Made by a program: the position numbers and the translations under genes. Below are positions 23,016 to 30,887 of a DNA stretch of 45,078 bases, one piece after another. The notes below the pieces were generated by a model, which saw nothing but the letters and a program-made list of their open reading frames with translations, was not told the DNA's origin and did no database searches. This stretch comes from an uncultured Nitrososphaera sp. GTDB taxonomy: Archaea > Thermoproteota > Nitrososphaeria > Nitrososphaerales > Nitrososphaeraceae. Within the stretch, counting starts at the first letter, position 1; every line of letters starts with the position of its first letter. The stretch covers positions 1-45,078 of the forward strand of contig NZ_CAMLDP010000005.1 in the NCBI RefSeq assembly GCF_946478925.1, read 5' to 3'.

Positions 23016-24653
23016 TTATGATTTTCTTTTAAATATTGACACGGCCATGGTTACTGCGGCAGCTCCAAAGCCCGCATAAGCAACAAGGGAATTTTGGGGA
23101 TAAAGTATCGACGAACCCACGAAAAGGCTGGCGGCAAGGATAGAGCCGGCCATCAGGCTGTTGCTATTGTTGTTGGTTTTGCCAAACAGCGCAGAGTCGT
23201 ACGCGGACTGCATGAACTGGCCGAAATTCATGGCGGCTTCGACCGACTTGCGGATACGCTGCACGGAGGACTTGGCCTCTTCAATGTAAGCTTCGCGTAT
23301 CAGGCCCTCTTCTTCGAGCAGGTTTGCAAGAACCTTGATGAACTGGAACCGCACCCTGTGGTGCTGGTATATTCCTTCCAAGATAGAGCTCATCCTCATG
23401 TACAGCGCGAGGTTCTTTGGGAGCTTGAAGGGGAACCGGCTCATCGTCTTGTTTGCAAGGTCCATGAGCGCCTTGACCTCCATCTTGTCCACCTGCTTGC
23501 CGTAAAGCGACTGGATGCTCAGGTCTATTGCCTTCTCTATCACGTACCTGTTTGCATCCGGCTCTAGTGTTCCAAGCTCCATCAGCACGTTTACGGTCCG
23601 CGCAGCGTCTTTTTCCACCAGCCCCAGGTAGAGCCGGATGAGCTTTATCCGCGTCGAGTTGTCTAGCCGGCCCACCATCCCAAAGTCATAGAGGATTATC
23701 CGGCCATCTTCTGCTACTGCTATGTTGCCGGGGTGCGGGTCGGCGTGAAAGATGTTGTGGCGCAAGAGCATCTTGAAAAACAACCTGTGGATGCGGACCA
23801 CGAGTTTTTCTCTGTCTATCCCCATCCTGTCCAGCTCCTTGATGTCGGTTATCTTTGTCCCGGACAAATAGTCCATCGTCAGCACGTGCCGGGACGTCCT
23901 TTCGGGATAGACCCCAGGCATCAGGACAGAGCTGTCGTCAGCGAGGTTCCGGCTTATGGCCAGAAGGTTCTCGGCTTCAACCCTGTAGTCCATTTCCTCG
24001 TGCACCGTTTCTGCAAACTGCGCAAGCATCCCCTCGGCTGAAAAGCGCAGGTTCGGATCGATGAACCGTGTAGCAAGCGGCATTATCTTTTGCAGGATGT
24101 AGATGTCCTTTTCTATTGCCTCTTCGATGTCGGGCCTTGCAACCTTTACTATCACATCCTTGCCTTTGTGCCTTGCAAGGTACACCTGGCCAAGGCTTGC
24201 CCCTGAAAGCGCAGTCGTGTCAAACGACTCGAACACGTCTTCTATTCTGCCGCCAAGCTCTGCCTCTATTGTAGCCTTGACCTGCGAAAAAGGTGCGGCC
24301 GGCACGTCGTCCTGAAGTTTTGACAGCTCCTCCAGATACGGGAGTGGGAGCATGTCGGCTCGTGTGGAGAGCCACTGGCCCAGTTTTATGTACGATGGCC
24401 CAAGCTCCAGAAACGTCTTTAGCGCTTTTCGGGCGTGCTTGCGGTACTTTTCCTCGTCAACGTTGCGACCCTCGTGCTTTACCCATTCCCTCCTGTCCCT
24501 GCGGAAATTCAGAGCCACCGGAAGCAGCTTTAGGACTATTCTTGCCACGTGGAGGCGCGACGGCCGCTTGAATTCCACGGGGAAATCAGTAGAAATGTAC
24601 TTGAAGGCAATCTGCTCTTTGAGCTGGGACGGGTCTTCCAAATCGCGGTTCAC
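23016..24653 (-). CDS. ABC1/UbiB-family atypical kinase
   Basis: This 545-residue protein shows the UbiB/ADCK signature: the KxGQ motif in SYIKLGQWLSTRADMLP (about residue 92), a nucleotide loop LSGASLGQVYLARHKG, the invariant lysine in VIVKVARP, the catalytic block HADPHPGNIAV and the metal-binding YDFGMVG. A hydrophobic C-terminal segment (AGSILAASLFVGSSILY and AAVTMAVSIF) anchors it to the membrane. Family members act as ATPases/kinases that support isoprenoid quinone or lipid biosynthesis. GTG 24653 is the start. It lies downstream of Hsp20 on the same strand, but a T-rich tract separates the two. Confidence 0.9.
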   Translation of the reverse strand: MNRDLEDPSQLKEQIAFKYISTDFPVEFKRPSRLHVARIVLKLLPVALNFRRDRREWVKHEGRNVDEEKYRKHARKALKTFLELGPSYIKLGQWLSTRADMLPLPYLEELSKLQDDVPAAPFSQVKATIEAELGGRIEDVFESFDTTALSGASLGQVYLARHKGKDVIVKVARPDIEEAIEKDIYILQKIMPLATRFIDPNLRFSAEGMLAQFAETVHEEMDYRVEAENLLAISRNLADDSSVLMPGVYPERTSRHVLTMDYLSGTKITDIKELDRMGIDREKLVVRIHRLFFKMLLRHNIFHADPHPGNIAVAEDGRIILYDFGMVGRLDNSTRIKLIRLYLGLVEKDAARTVNVLMELGTLEPDANRYVIEKAIDLSIQSLYGKQVDKMEVKALMDLANKTMSRFPFKLPKNLALYMRMSSILEGIYQHHRVRFQFIKVLANLLEEEGLIREAYIEEAKSSVQRIRKSVEAAMNFGQFMQSAYDSALFGKTNNNSNSLMAGSILAASLFVGSSILYPQNSLVAYAGFGAAAVTMAVSIFKRKS

Positions 24654-24770
24654 CCTTTAATGCCAGACGCCGCAGAAATAACTACGACATAACCCCTACG
24701 GCGGCTATGCATATATTCATTTGACCCAGCCGTGAATATAAACTAGCTATATTCTCTGTTTCCGTTTTGA

Positions 24771-24781
24771 AAAGAAAAAAA
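24771..24781 (-). terminator. T-rich terminator after the Hsp20 gene
   Basis: On the minus strand a run TTTTTTTCTTT starts about 17 bases after the hsp20 stop codon. Oligo-T tracts of this kind are the common archaeal termination signal. Confidence 0.5.
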
Positions 24782-24797
24782 GGTGCGGATCATCATC

Positions 24798-25184
24798 TCA
24801 GGTGATCGGTATGCGCGAGGTTTTTGGAAGCGGCACCCTTATGGTCACCACGCCATCGATGTAGGTGGCCTTGCCAAGCACCTTGTCTTCTTCCTTTACG
24901 GATATTGGGAGCACTATCTTTTTGTCTATTTGCAGTGGCCTCTGGCGGTAGTAAACCATCCCGGCCTCTTCGGCCTTTTCCCTTTTTGCCTTTACCGACA
25001 AGATGTTGCCGTTGATGTTCAGGCCAATGTCTTTTTTCGCAAAGCCCGGCAGGTCGATCATGATGACGATTTCGTTGACATCTTCTACCACATCTACGGC
25101 AGGCATCACAAACTCGTAAAAGTCTCTGGACTTGTTGCCCAGCTCCTTTGCAAATTCCTTGGCGACGTATCCTGCGATACCCAT
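24798..25184 (-). CDS. Small heat-shock protein (Hsp20/alpha-crystallin family)
   Basis: This 128-residue protein contains an alpha-crystallin domain (residues about 28-115): VDVVEDVNEIVIMIDLPGF at its start, the conserved NGNILSVKAKR strand and the final GVVTIRVPLPK. It ends with an I-x-I-type tail motif (RIPI) used for oligomer docking. It acts as an ATP-independent holdase for unfolding proteins. ATG 25184 is preceded by TATA-like ATTTATACC at about 25218-25226, leaving a short leader. The N-terminal arm is short (about 25 residues), within the range for archaeal members. Confidence 0.92.
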   Translation of the reverse strand: MGIAGYVAKEFAKELGNKSRDFYEFVMPAVDVVEDVNEIVIMIDLPGFAKKDIGLNINGNILSVKAKREKAEEAGMVYYRQRPLQIDKKIVLPISVKEEDKVLGKATYIDGVVTIRVPLPKTSRIPIT

Positions 25185-25299
25185 GTTCTTCTACGACACA
25201 TAATGCATGTATTTGGTATAAATCCTTTCGTGCCTCCCGCGTTTTTTCGCGAATTGACAAAGTAAAAATAGTCCAGAAGGCAAACAGCTGCAGAGATAC

Positions 25300-25482
25300 A
25301 TGTACTCAGGCTCGTACGACATGCCCAAGTGCAACGCCTGCGGCAGGGACGTCCACCCGGGCGAGATTTCAGAGAGCTTTTCGTGCCCGAAATGCAAAAG
25401 CGCGCGCATCTGGCGCTGCGAAGGCTGCAAAGGCAAGTCCAAAGAATACAAGTGCCCCGCGTGCGGCTACAAGGGCAAGTAG
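25300..25482 (+). CDS. Zinc-ribbon microprotein with four Cys-pair motifs (HVO_2753-like)
   Basis: This protein of 60 residues holds four CxxC-type motifs: CNACG, CPKCK, CEGCK and CPACG. It matches the design of the tiny archaeal zinc-finger family that includes Haloferax HVO_2753 and DUF1610-type proteins. These bind two zinc ions and are thought to bind RNA or act in translation or regulation. The start may be ATG 25300, or ATG 25321 (MPKCNACG), which would remove a seven-residue lead. AGTAAAAATAG at about 25259-25269 fits the upstream choice. It is convergent with the wHTH-like gene, with a 10-base gap. Confidence 0.8.
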   Translation: MYSGSYDMPKCNACGRDVHPGEISESFSCPKCKSARIWRCEGCKGKSKEYKCPACGYKGK

Positions 25483-25492
25483 TAGTGACGCG

Positions 25493-26170
25493 TTAGGTCA
25501 TTACCTTGAAAAAGTTGCGCGCAAGGTCCTTCTGCTCGCCTGAAAACGCTGAAAACGCCTCCACGAGCTCTTTTTCCACGGCGATCTCTTTTGCTATCAC
25601 GGAGCGCAGCTTTTTCGTCTCTAGCGGCGCTATGCTGCTTATCAGGCCCGTGCTGTAGGCGTAGATGTACTCGTTGATGACCTTTGTGATGAACGCCGGG
25701 GCGCGGTCTATCAAGAGCAATAATCCATCTTTCATCGCCTTGCACTGCGCATCGTTTGCAGGAAGAGACGACACGTACGATTTCAATAGTCCCATGCGCT
25801 TGTCTCCAAGCTCCTCTATCGACGATGCCACGAGCAGACCGGTGTCCGTGAGCTCGTAAAAGGGCACGCCCTCTAGCTGGAGTGCCTTTGGCCCGCGCCT
25901 AAGAGGCAATCGCCCGCCCTCCTTTACCACGCCGGCGGGAATGAGCACCTCGTCGAGGTCGCGGAATATTCCGGAATAGATGTTCTGCCACAGTATCCCA
26001 TGTTGCTCGGCTATGGCGTGCGCAATCGATGTGCGGGTGCGCAGCTCCGGGCTCTGCTCTGTCGCAAGGTGCGCGATTATGCCCCGCTGCCTCTTGGCCT
26101 CGCCGGTGAACTTGTTCCGGCGGGTCTTGAACGTGTCAAATATAGCGATGTTTGATTTTCCGTCTTTCAA
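25493..26170 (-). CDS. Hypothetical winged-helix-like protein, possibly autoregulated
   Basis: This 225-residue protein has an N-terminal part rich in helices (RGIIAHLATEQSPELRTRTS, then IAHAIAEQHGILWQNIYSGI) and a wing-like segment (GVPFYELTDTGLLVASS near residue 100) that resembles archaeal winged helix-turn-helix domains. The C-terminal half is helical and may dimerise. I do not recognise a named family. The start is TTG at 26170. A perfect 12-bp palindrome (26189-26200) lies between the TATA-like box (26204-26217) and the start, where a repressor would block transcription; this makes autoregulation plausible but unproven. Confidence 0.55.
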   Translation of the reverse strand: MKDGKSNIAIFDTFKTRRNKFTGEAKRQRGIIAHLATEQSPELRTRTSIAHAIAEQHGILWQNIYSGIFRDLDEVLIPAGVVKEGGRLPLRRGPKALQLEGVPFYELTDTGLLVASSIEELGDKRMGLLKSYVSSLPANDAQCKAMKDGLLLLIDRAPAFITKVINEYIYAYSTGLISSIAPLETKKLRSVIAKEIAVEKELVEAFSAFSGEQKDLARNFFKVMT

Positions 26171-26188
26171 GCGCTAACCGTGCTCTCA

Positions 26189-26200
26189 CCTGTTAACAGG
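26189..26200. promoter_or_regulatory. Perfect palindrome CCTGTTAACAGG, candidate operator
   Basis: The 12-base sequence is its own reverse complement. It lies just downstream of TATA-like ATTAAATAATATCC (minus strand, about 26204-26217), overlapping the expected transcription start of the gene at 26170. That position suits a repressor operator. Confidence 0.5.
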
Positions 26201-26323
26201 GTGGATATTATTTAATTTGTTGGTTTTTAGTTTAAAATTCTGGTCAAACAGGAGGCGCAAATCTCACAATCCCGCTTTCCCGAGAATTATTCAACATCTT
26301 TTTATTGGCGCCTGCCTTGACCT

Positions 26324-26920
26324 GTGGCGGTGGCAAAGGGCAAGATAATTGTTATAGAGGGGACTGACAAGGCAGGCAAGACGACCCAGTCTCGCATGCT
26401 GCAGGAGGCCATCAAGGCCCTCGGCAAGATATGCGTAGTAGTAGACTTTCCGGACTATACCACGCCGATAGGCATGGAGATCCGTGCCTTTCTCGACGGC
26501 AAGCGCGACTATCCCCCGGAGGTCAAGCACCTGCTCTTTTCCGCAAACAGATGGGAGAAAAAGAAAGAGATAGAGAGCATGGTGGAAAACGGCACCATAG
26601 TCATCATGAACCGCTACTGGCAGTCAAACCTCGTTTACGGCGTGTCAAACGGCATGGACGCAGGCTGGCTGCAAAGGCTGGACAAGGGCCTGCCAAAGGA
26701 AGACTTGGTGCTCCTGCTGCTTGTCAATCCGAGCGTGTCAAAGAACCGCGCGGAAGTGCTCGACGCGTTTGAGGGCGACGCCAGGCTTGCCGCAGCCGCG
26801 TACAAGAACTACCAAAAGTTTGCAAGGCAGTTCAAGTGGAAGGTGCTTGACGGCTCTAAAAGCAAGGAGCAGGTCCACCAGGAAATACTAAAGACAGTGA
26901 GAAAGGCACTGAAAGTTTAA
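26324..26920 (+). CDS. tmk: Thymidylate (dTMP) kinase
   Basis: This 198-residue kinase has the P-loop GTDKAGKTTQSRML, the dTMP-binding region FPDYTTPIG, a LID-like segment and a middle motif MNRYWQSNLVYG in place of the usual DRY region (here NRY). It phosphorylates dTMP to dTDP for DNA synthesis. GTG 26324 and GTG 26330 are both possible starts; TATA-like CTTTTTATTGG near 26299-26310 fits 26330 slightly better for a leaderless mRNA. It is followed after 32 bases by the HD hydrolase gene. Confidence 0.88.
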   Translation: MAVAKGKIIVIEGTDKAGKTTQSRMLQEAIKALGKICVVVDFPDYTTPIGMEIRAFLDGKRDYPPEVKHLLFSANRWEKKKEIESMVENGTIVIMNRYWQSNLVYGVSNGMDAGWLQRLDKGLPKEDLVLLLLVNPSVSKNRAEVLDAFEGDARLAAAAYKNYQKFARQFKWKVLDGSKSKEQVHQEILKTVRKALKV

Positions 26921-26952
26921 GTCGCTCCCCACGCCTCTGCATCTCGTAGACC

Positions 26953-28227
26953 TTGGATTTTGCAGGCGAAATAACGGACCCGATACACCGCTATATCCGG
27001 TTTTCGCAGGCGGAAAAAGACGTCATTGACAGCGCGGCTTTTCAGCGCCTCCGGCGAATACGCCAGCTTGCCGGCGCGCATCTCGTCTACCCGAGCGCGC
27101 AGCATTCTCGCTTTGAGCACTCGCTTGGTGCCATGCACATAGCCGGCCTTGCGTGCGAGAGCCTTCTTGCCAAGGGCCATATCGACAACGCCGAGGTAGT
27201 GGAGGAGATCAGGCTTGCCGCGCTCTTGCACGATATCGGCCACGGGCCGTTTTCGCATCTTTTTGAGGAAGTGCTTGAGACAAGATGCGGAACAAGCCAC
27301 GAGGAGATGGGCCGGCTCATAATAACAAAAAGCGAGATAGCAGATGCGCTTGGCAAAAACGGCTACAGTGCAGATCACATATCGCGGCTGTCGTTTGGTC
27401 AGTCAAAGGTGCACTTTCTCAACGAGATAATCTCCGGCGGGCTTTCCGTGGACATCATGGATTATCTCCCACGCGATTCTTATTTCACCGGCGCCGAGTA
27501 CGGCAAGATAGACTATTACAGGCTGATAAGCTCGTACGAGGTTGCTGGAGGCAGGCTTGCAATCAACAGGTCGGCGCTCAACTCGCTTGAATCGATGCTG
27601 ATATCGAGGTATGAGATGTTCAAGGCGGTGTATTTCCACAAGACGGTCAGGTCCGCGGAGGTGATGCTTCTGCATTCTATGATAAACGCGGACGAGGCGC
27701 TTGCCCTCACCGACACGTCGCTTGAAAACTACCTCTCCATCACGGACGAGGCGACGCTGGAGCGGCTGTGCGCGCTGGACAACGGTGGCATGGCCGCAAG
27801 GCTGGCCCGGGACTACCGCGACCGGCGCCTCCTAAAATGCGTGTACGAGAAACTCTTGCACAAGCGCGACAGGCACAAGCGCATGGACAGAAAGGCGCTG
27901 TCGGCGCTTGAAGTCGAGATCGCGCAGGCGGCAGGTGTGGACAGGAGCCACATGTTTGCCGACGCGTCGAGGGCATCGTCGATGCCTCTCACTCCGAGCA
28001 AGAGCGAGATGTTTTCTGTCCTAGTCTTTGACAAAAAGGGCGTCGTACGCGAGGTGCCCATGTCAGAGATACCGCTTGTAGATTCCATCACCGGCTTTTT
28101 TGACATGCTTCGCATCTACACCACCGCCGAGAGCAGGCAGAAAGTCGAGCGATCCGTTAAAAAGGTGCTGGGAGATCAGGAGACACTGGAAATGGGAGCG
28201 GGGAGGCTGCATGGCAGCAGCAGGTAA
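26953..28227 (+). CDS. HD-domain phosphohydrolase (dNTPase/SAMHD1-like)
   Basis: This 424-residue protein carries the HD metal-binding motifs H...HD...D. The first His is in HSRFEHSLGAMH, the HD pair is in LLHDIGHGPFSHLFEE, and a later Asp is in SVDIMDYLPRD. The order and length match the COG1078 family of archaeal and bacterial HD hydrolases related to SAMHD1, several of which hydrolyse deoxynucleoside triphosphates. The TTG start at 26953 is the only one near the conserved region. It lies between dTMP kinase and UMP kinase genes, a nucleotide-metabolism context, and overlaps the latter by 17 bases. Confidence 0.85.
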   Translation: MDFAGEITDPIHRYIRFSQAEKDVIDSAAFQRLRRIRQLAGAHLVYPSAQHSRFEHSLGAMHIAGLACESLLAKGHIDNAEVVEEIRLAALLHDIGHGPFSHLFEEVLETRCGTSHEEMGRLIITKSEIADALGKNGYSADHISRLSFGQSKVHFLNEIISGGLSVDIMDYLPRDSYFTGAEYGKIDYYRLISSYEVAGGRLAINRSALNSLESMLISRYEMFKAVYFHKTVRSAEVMLLHSMINADEALALTDTSLENYLSITDEATLERLCALDNGGMAARLARDYRDRRLLKCVYEKLLHKRDRHKRMDRKALSALEVEIAQAAGVDRSHMFADASRASSMPLTPSKSEMFSVLVFDKKGVVREVPMSEIPLVDSITGFFDMLRIYTTAESRQKVERSVKKVLGDQETLEMGAGRLHGSSR

Positions 28228-28909
28228 GGGCCGCGTCGTAATCAAGCTGAGCGGCAAAGTGTTCAGCGGCGAGGACGGAAGCGAGATAAAGAAATATGCG
28301 TCCATGCTTGCCGGCATTTCTTCTGCAAAGGTGCAGCCTGTGGTAGTCGCAGGCGGGGGCAAGGTCGCCCGGCACTACATCGGAATAGCAAGGGGCTTTG
28401 GGCTTGACGAGGCCAGCCTGGACATCATGGGCATCGAAGTGTCGAGGCTAAATGCAAAGCTCCTCATCGCGGCGCTTGGCGAAAAGGCGCATCCTGCCGT
28501 CCCGCAAGACCTAGAGCAGGTCACGGAGGCGGCAGCAAGTGGCAAAATAGTGGTAGCAGGCGGCCTGCACCCGGGCCAGAGCACGAACGCCACTTCGGCG
28601 CTCATCGCCGAAAAGGTGGGCGCGGCGCGCTTTGTCAATGCGACCGACGTCGACGGCATCTACGATTCCGACCCGCGCAAGAACAGAAACGCAAAACGCT
28701 ATTCAGAGATAACTACGAAACAATGCCGTGACCTGCTTGCAGGCGAGAGCTCGATGGCAGGAGGCTATGACCTGATGGACATCGTCGCATTAAAGGTCAT
28801 CGAAAGGTCCAAGATACCGACAGTAGTGATAAAGTCCGAGCCGGCGACGATAAAAGACGTCGTGCTCAAGAACAAGGCCGCGGGCACGAAAATAACAGTT
28901 GCTGTTTAA
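28211..28909 (+). CDS. pyrH: UMP kinase (archaeal type)
   Basis: This 232-residue member of the amino acid kinase fold begins VVIKLSGKVFSGEDG, has VVVAGGGKVARHYIG for nucleotide binding, and NATDVDGIYDSDPRKNRNAK for the UMP/ATP site, all as in archaeal UMP kinases. It converts UMP to UDP. ATG 28211 is chosen because GGGAGG lies just upstream; the frame is open from 28100 but that part overlaps the HD gene. The 17-base overlap with the HD gene suggests translational coupling in a tmk-HD-pyrH cluster. Confidence 0.92.
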   Translation: MAAAGKGRVVIKLSGKVFSGEDGSEIKKYASMLAGISSAKVQPVVVAGGGKVARHYIGIARGFGLDEASLDIMGIEVSRLNAKLLIAALGEKAHPAVPQDLEQVTEAAASGKIVVAGGLHPGQSTNATSALIAEKVGAARFVNATDVDGIYDSDPRKNRNAKRYSEITTKQCRDLLAGESSMAGGYDLMDIVALKVIERSKIPTVVIKSEPATIKDVVLKNKAAGTKITVAV

Positions 28910-29229
28910 GAGACAGTCTTTATCTCGCCTGAAAACTCTTGCATACCGTCTGCGACCATCTTTTTGAATGCCTCTTCGCCCTGCGCAATGGGCATAGGCT
29001 TTGACTGCGCCTTGGCGTAGCCGTCCCTGTCGCAGATGAACAGCATCGCCTCTTCGCCTCTCGTCATCTTTGCCGCAAGCTCCTCCTCGCCCACGGGCTC
29101 AAAAGAGCCTCCGCCGGACTGCTTTATCGTGTACGTCAGCATTGCAAAGCCGGTATAGTCGAACAGCTTCATCTGCGCCTTTTGCGCGCGCTGCTTGCCA
29201 AGGTGGGCCGCCTTGTGGTACTGCAACAT
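28906..29229 (-). CDS. Hypothetical protein, about 107 residues
   Basis: This small soluble protein starts MLQYHKAAHLGKQRAQKAQM and then has an alternating region (LFDYTGFAMLTYTIKQSGGG) and a KMTRGEEAMLFICDRDGY segment suggestive of a compact alpha-beta fold. No family is recognised. The frame is open to 29280, but TATA-like GCTTATACTTG at about 29249-29258 supports the ATG at 29229. Its last four bases overlap the end of pyrH on the other strand. Confidence 0.6.
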   Translation of the reverse strand: MLQYHKAAHLGKQRAQKAQMKLFDYTGFAMLTYTIKQSGGGSFEPVGEEELAAKMTRGEEAMLFICDRDGYAKAQSKPMPIAQGEEAFKKMVADGMQEFSGEIKTVS

Positions 29230-29323
29230 GGCCGGTGCGCCTTTTCGCAAGTATAAGCATTGTGCAGGACATGCAGGCAAGCGACAGATTTAAACACGGG
29301 CTGGCGACAGCTAACATACAGTT

Positions 29324-29896
29324 TTGAATATAAAGGCGATATACGCCGCCGGCGGAGGCATTGCCGTCGCGGCCGTGGTGATATTCTTTGTGCTTGGCTC
29401 AAACAATCCCATGCCAGCCCCAAGCACCAACTCAAACGCTAACACAGGCACGAACTCTACTACTTCTGGCGCCTTGCCCGTGTTGCCGCCGGTCGTAGGC
29501 GTAAAGGACATCTCGGTGAACAAGACCGACGATACCCACGCCACCGTGCAGGTCACCTTCACGGTGAAGAACCCCAACCCCAGTACGCTGATACTAGAGA
29601 CGATACACTACAACGCAAACGTGGATGGCCTGCGCATGACGATAGGCGACGTGGGCCAGAGCGCGCAGGGCTTCCTCGACTCGCAGGGCAACCTGTTCCC
29701 CATAGTGCCAGGATCGACTTTGACTGCCAAGAGCATCGGGACGGCGGAGCGCAACGGCGCGACTGCGGCTGCGTGGGACAAGATGGTCGCCGGCAACGCC
29801 AAGTTTTCGATAGACGGTACCTACTCATACAGGGTCACGGGTGGAAACTTGCAGACCACCGCCGAAGACAAGGACTTTAGCCTGACATTTCCGTAA
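29324..29896 (+). CDS. Membrane-anchored LEA14/WHy-like protein
   Basis: This 190-residue protein has an N-terminal membrane helix (AIYAAGGGIAVAAVVIFFVL, residues about 5-24), a Ser/Thr/Asn-rich linker, and a beta domain starting VTFTVKNPNPSTLILETIHY. The N-P-N-P pattern and following strands match LEA14/WHy domains, which bind hydrophobic or membrane-linked ligands and appear in stress proteins. The domain should face outside. The start is TTG at 29324; GATTTAAAC at 29287-29295 is a possible TATA box. Confidence 0.72.
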   Translation: MNIKAIYAAGGGIAVAAVVIFFVLGSNNPMPAPSTNSNANTGTNSTTSGALPVLPPVVGVKDISVNKTDDTHATVQVTFTVKNPNPSTLILETIHYNANVDGLRMTIGDVGQSAQGFLDSQGNLFPIVPGSTLTAKSIGTAERNGATAAAWDKMVAGNAKFSIDGTYSYRVTGGNLQTTAEDKDFSLTFP

Positions 29897-29974
29897 ACTT
29901 TTATGATAATATCGTGCAGCGCGGGGAGCAATACCGATAAGGATAAAACCTTCAGTCAAAACCGCATATACGGC

Positions 29975-30133
29975 ATGTCTGAACAAATGTTCATTTTCGG
30001 AGTGACGACGGGGATGTTCGTGTTTCTGGTCGGCATAGTCTTTGCGGCAAGGGCGAGGAGATACAGCCAAGGATACACGTCGTCAGTCGAGGCTCACGGG
30101 AGCAGCAGTAGCGGTAGCAGTCACGGGGAATAA
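29975..30133 (+). CDS. Small single-pass membrane protein with Ser/Gly tail
   Basis: From ATG 29975 this encodes 52 residues: a helix FIFGVTTGMFVFLVGIVFAA, a basic stop (RARRYSQGY) and a Ser/Gly-rich tail (SSSSGSSHGE). The frame opens further up at 29903, but those residues lack character, and GGATAAAACC at about 29939-29948 is about 30 bases before 29975. No family recognised. It follows the LEA-like gene by 78 bases and may share its transcript. Confidence 0.5.
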   Translation: MSEQMFIFGVTTGMFVFLVGIVFAARARRYSQGYTSSVEAHGSSSSGSSHGE

Positions 30134-30143
30134 TAACAACAAC

Positions 30144-30185
30144 TTCCTCTTTTCCCCTCTCTCCACACCTCTTCTTCTTCTTTTT
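30144..30185 (+). terminator. Pyrimidine-rich tract after the small membrane-protein gene
   Basis: A stretch of about 40 bases of C and T with several oligo-T runs, ending CTTCTTCTTCTTTTTAC, lies just after the stop at 30133. T-rich tracts are typical archaeal termination signals; it abuts the end of the convergent Cas4-like gene. Confidence 0.4.
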
Positions 30186-30837
30186 ACTTTGGCGTCATCT
30201 TGCCGAATATTTCCTGCAGCAAGTCTGTGCTCTCTCTGGCTTTTTCGCGCGAGTAGCAGCGCGAGTAGTACTTGCATTTCATGCACAGGTCGGACGGCTC
30301 GACTATGGGCACCTTGCCGTCCTTCAAGAGCGTGCTGAGCACGCGCGCCCTGCGCACGATTTCCTCGAACATGCGGTTGTTCTTGGTGACAGAATATTCT
30401 TCGGTCTTGCCTTCTGCCGTCATGTAGATGAGAAAGCCCTCGTCCTTGCCGAGTGCAAACAGGCACGCGTTCAGGTACAAGAGATGCCGAGGATGCGGCA
30501 CAGCGGGAAGCTCTGTCACTATCTCAAACCGCACGACAAACTCGTCGCCTATCAGCATGTCGGCGTTGACATCGAGGGTCAGGCTGTCCACCTTGTATTC
30601 GCCCTTGATGTTGCTCAGGGCGTTTCTGATGCCGTGGCTCAGGAGGATAGAGACCTTGGACGCGTTGTCGTCGGGGAGCGGATCCTTGCGCTCGTAGTAG
30701 GAAAGCCGCGTGCAGAGCGCCGCTTCGAGCGCGTGTATCCTGTCAGGGTTTTTCTTGTCTATCTTGATGTTCAGGTCGTCGTTGAGCCTGTCAAGTGCCT
30801 TTTCTATCATCCCCCGCAGGTTGCGGTCTCCAAGCAT
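30184..30837 (-). CDS. Cas4-like PD-(D/E)XK protein with four-cysteine cluster, possibly inactive
   Basis: This 217-residue protein has one Cys near residue 42 (AALCTRLSYY) and three near the end (CMKCKYYSRC), the 1+3 spacing that holds the [4Fe-4S] cluster in Cas4/AddB nucleases. The core has an Asp in NADMLIGDEF and a Glu in VVRFEIVTEL, then YLNACLFALG, which fits the later helix. In active enzymes the E-x-K motif has a Lys; here it reads E-I-V, so the catalytic Lys is missing. It may be a structural DNA-binding relative. No CRISPR array or other cas gene is in the window. Assignment is from the motif pattern. Confidence 0.6.
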   Translation of the reverse strand: MLGDRNLRGMIEKALDRLNDDLNIKIDKKNPDRIHALEAALCTRLSYYERKDPLPDDNASKVSILLSHGIRNALSNIKGEYKVDSLTLDVNADMLIGDEFVVRFEIVTELPAVPHPRHLLYLNACLFALGKDEGFLIYMTAEGKTEEYSVTKNNRMFEEIVRRARVLSTLLKDGKVPIVEPSDLCMKCKYYSRCYSREKARESTDLLQEIFGKMTPK

Positions 30838-30887
30838 TTCTGTGGCGCTTTAGCACCCGGCGGTATATATTGTGTTGTCGTCTGCTG

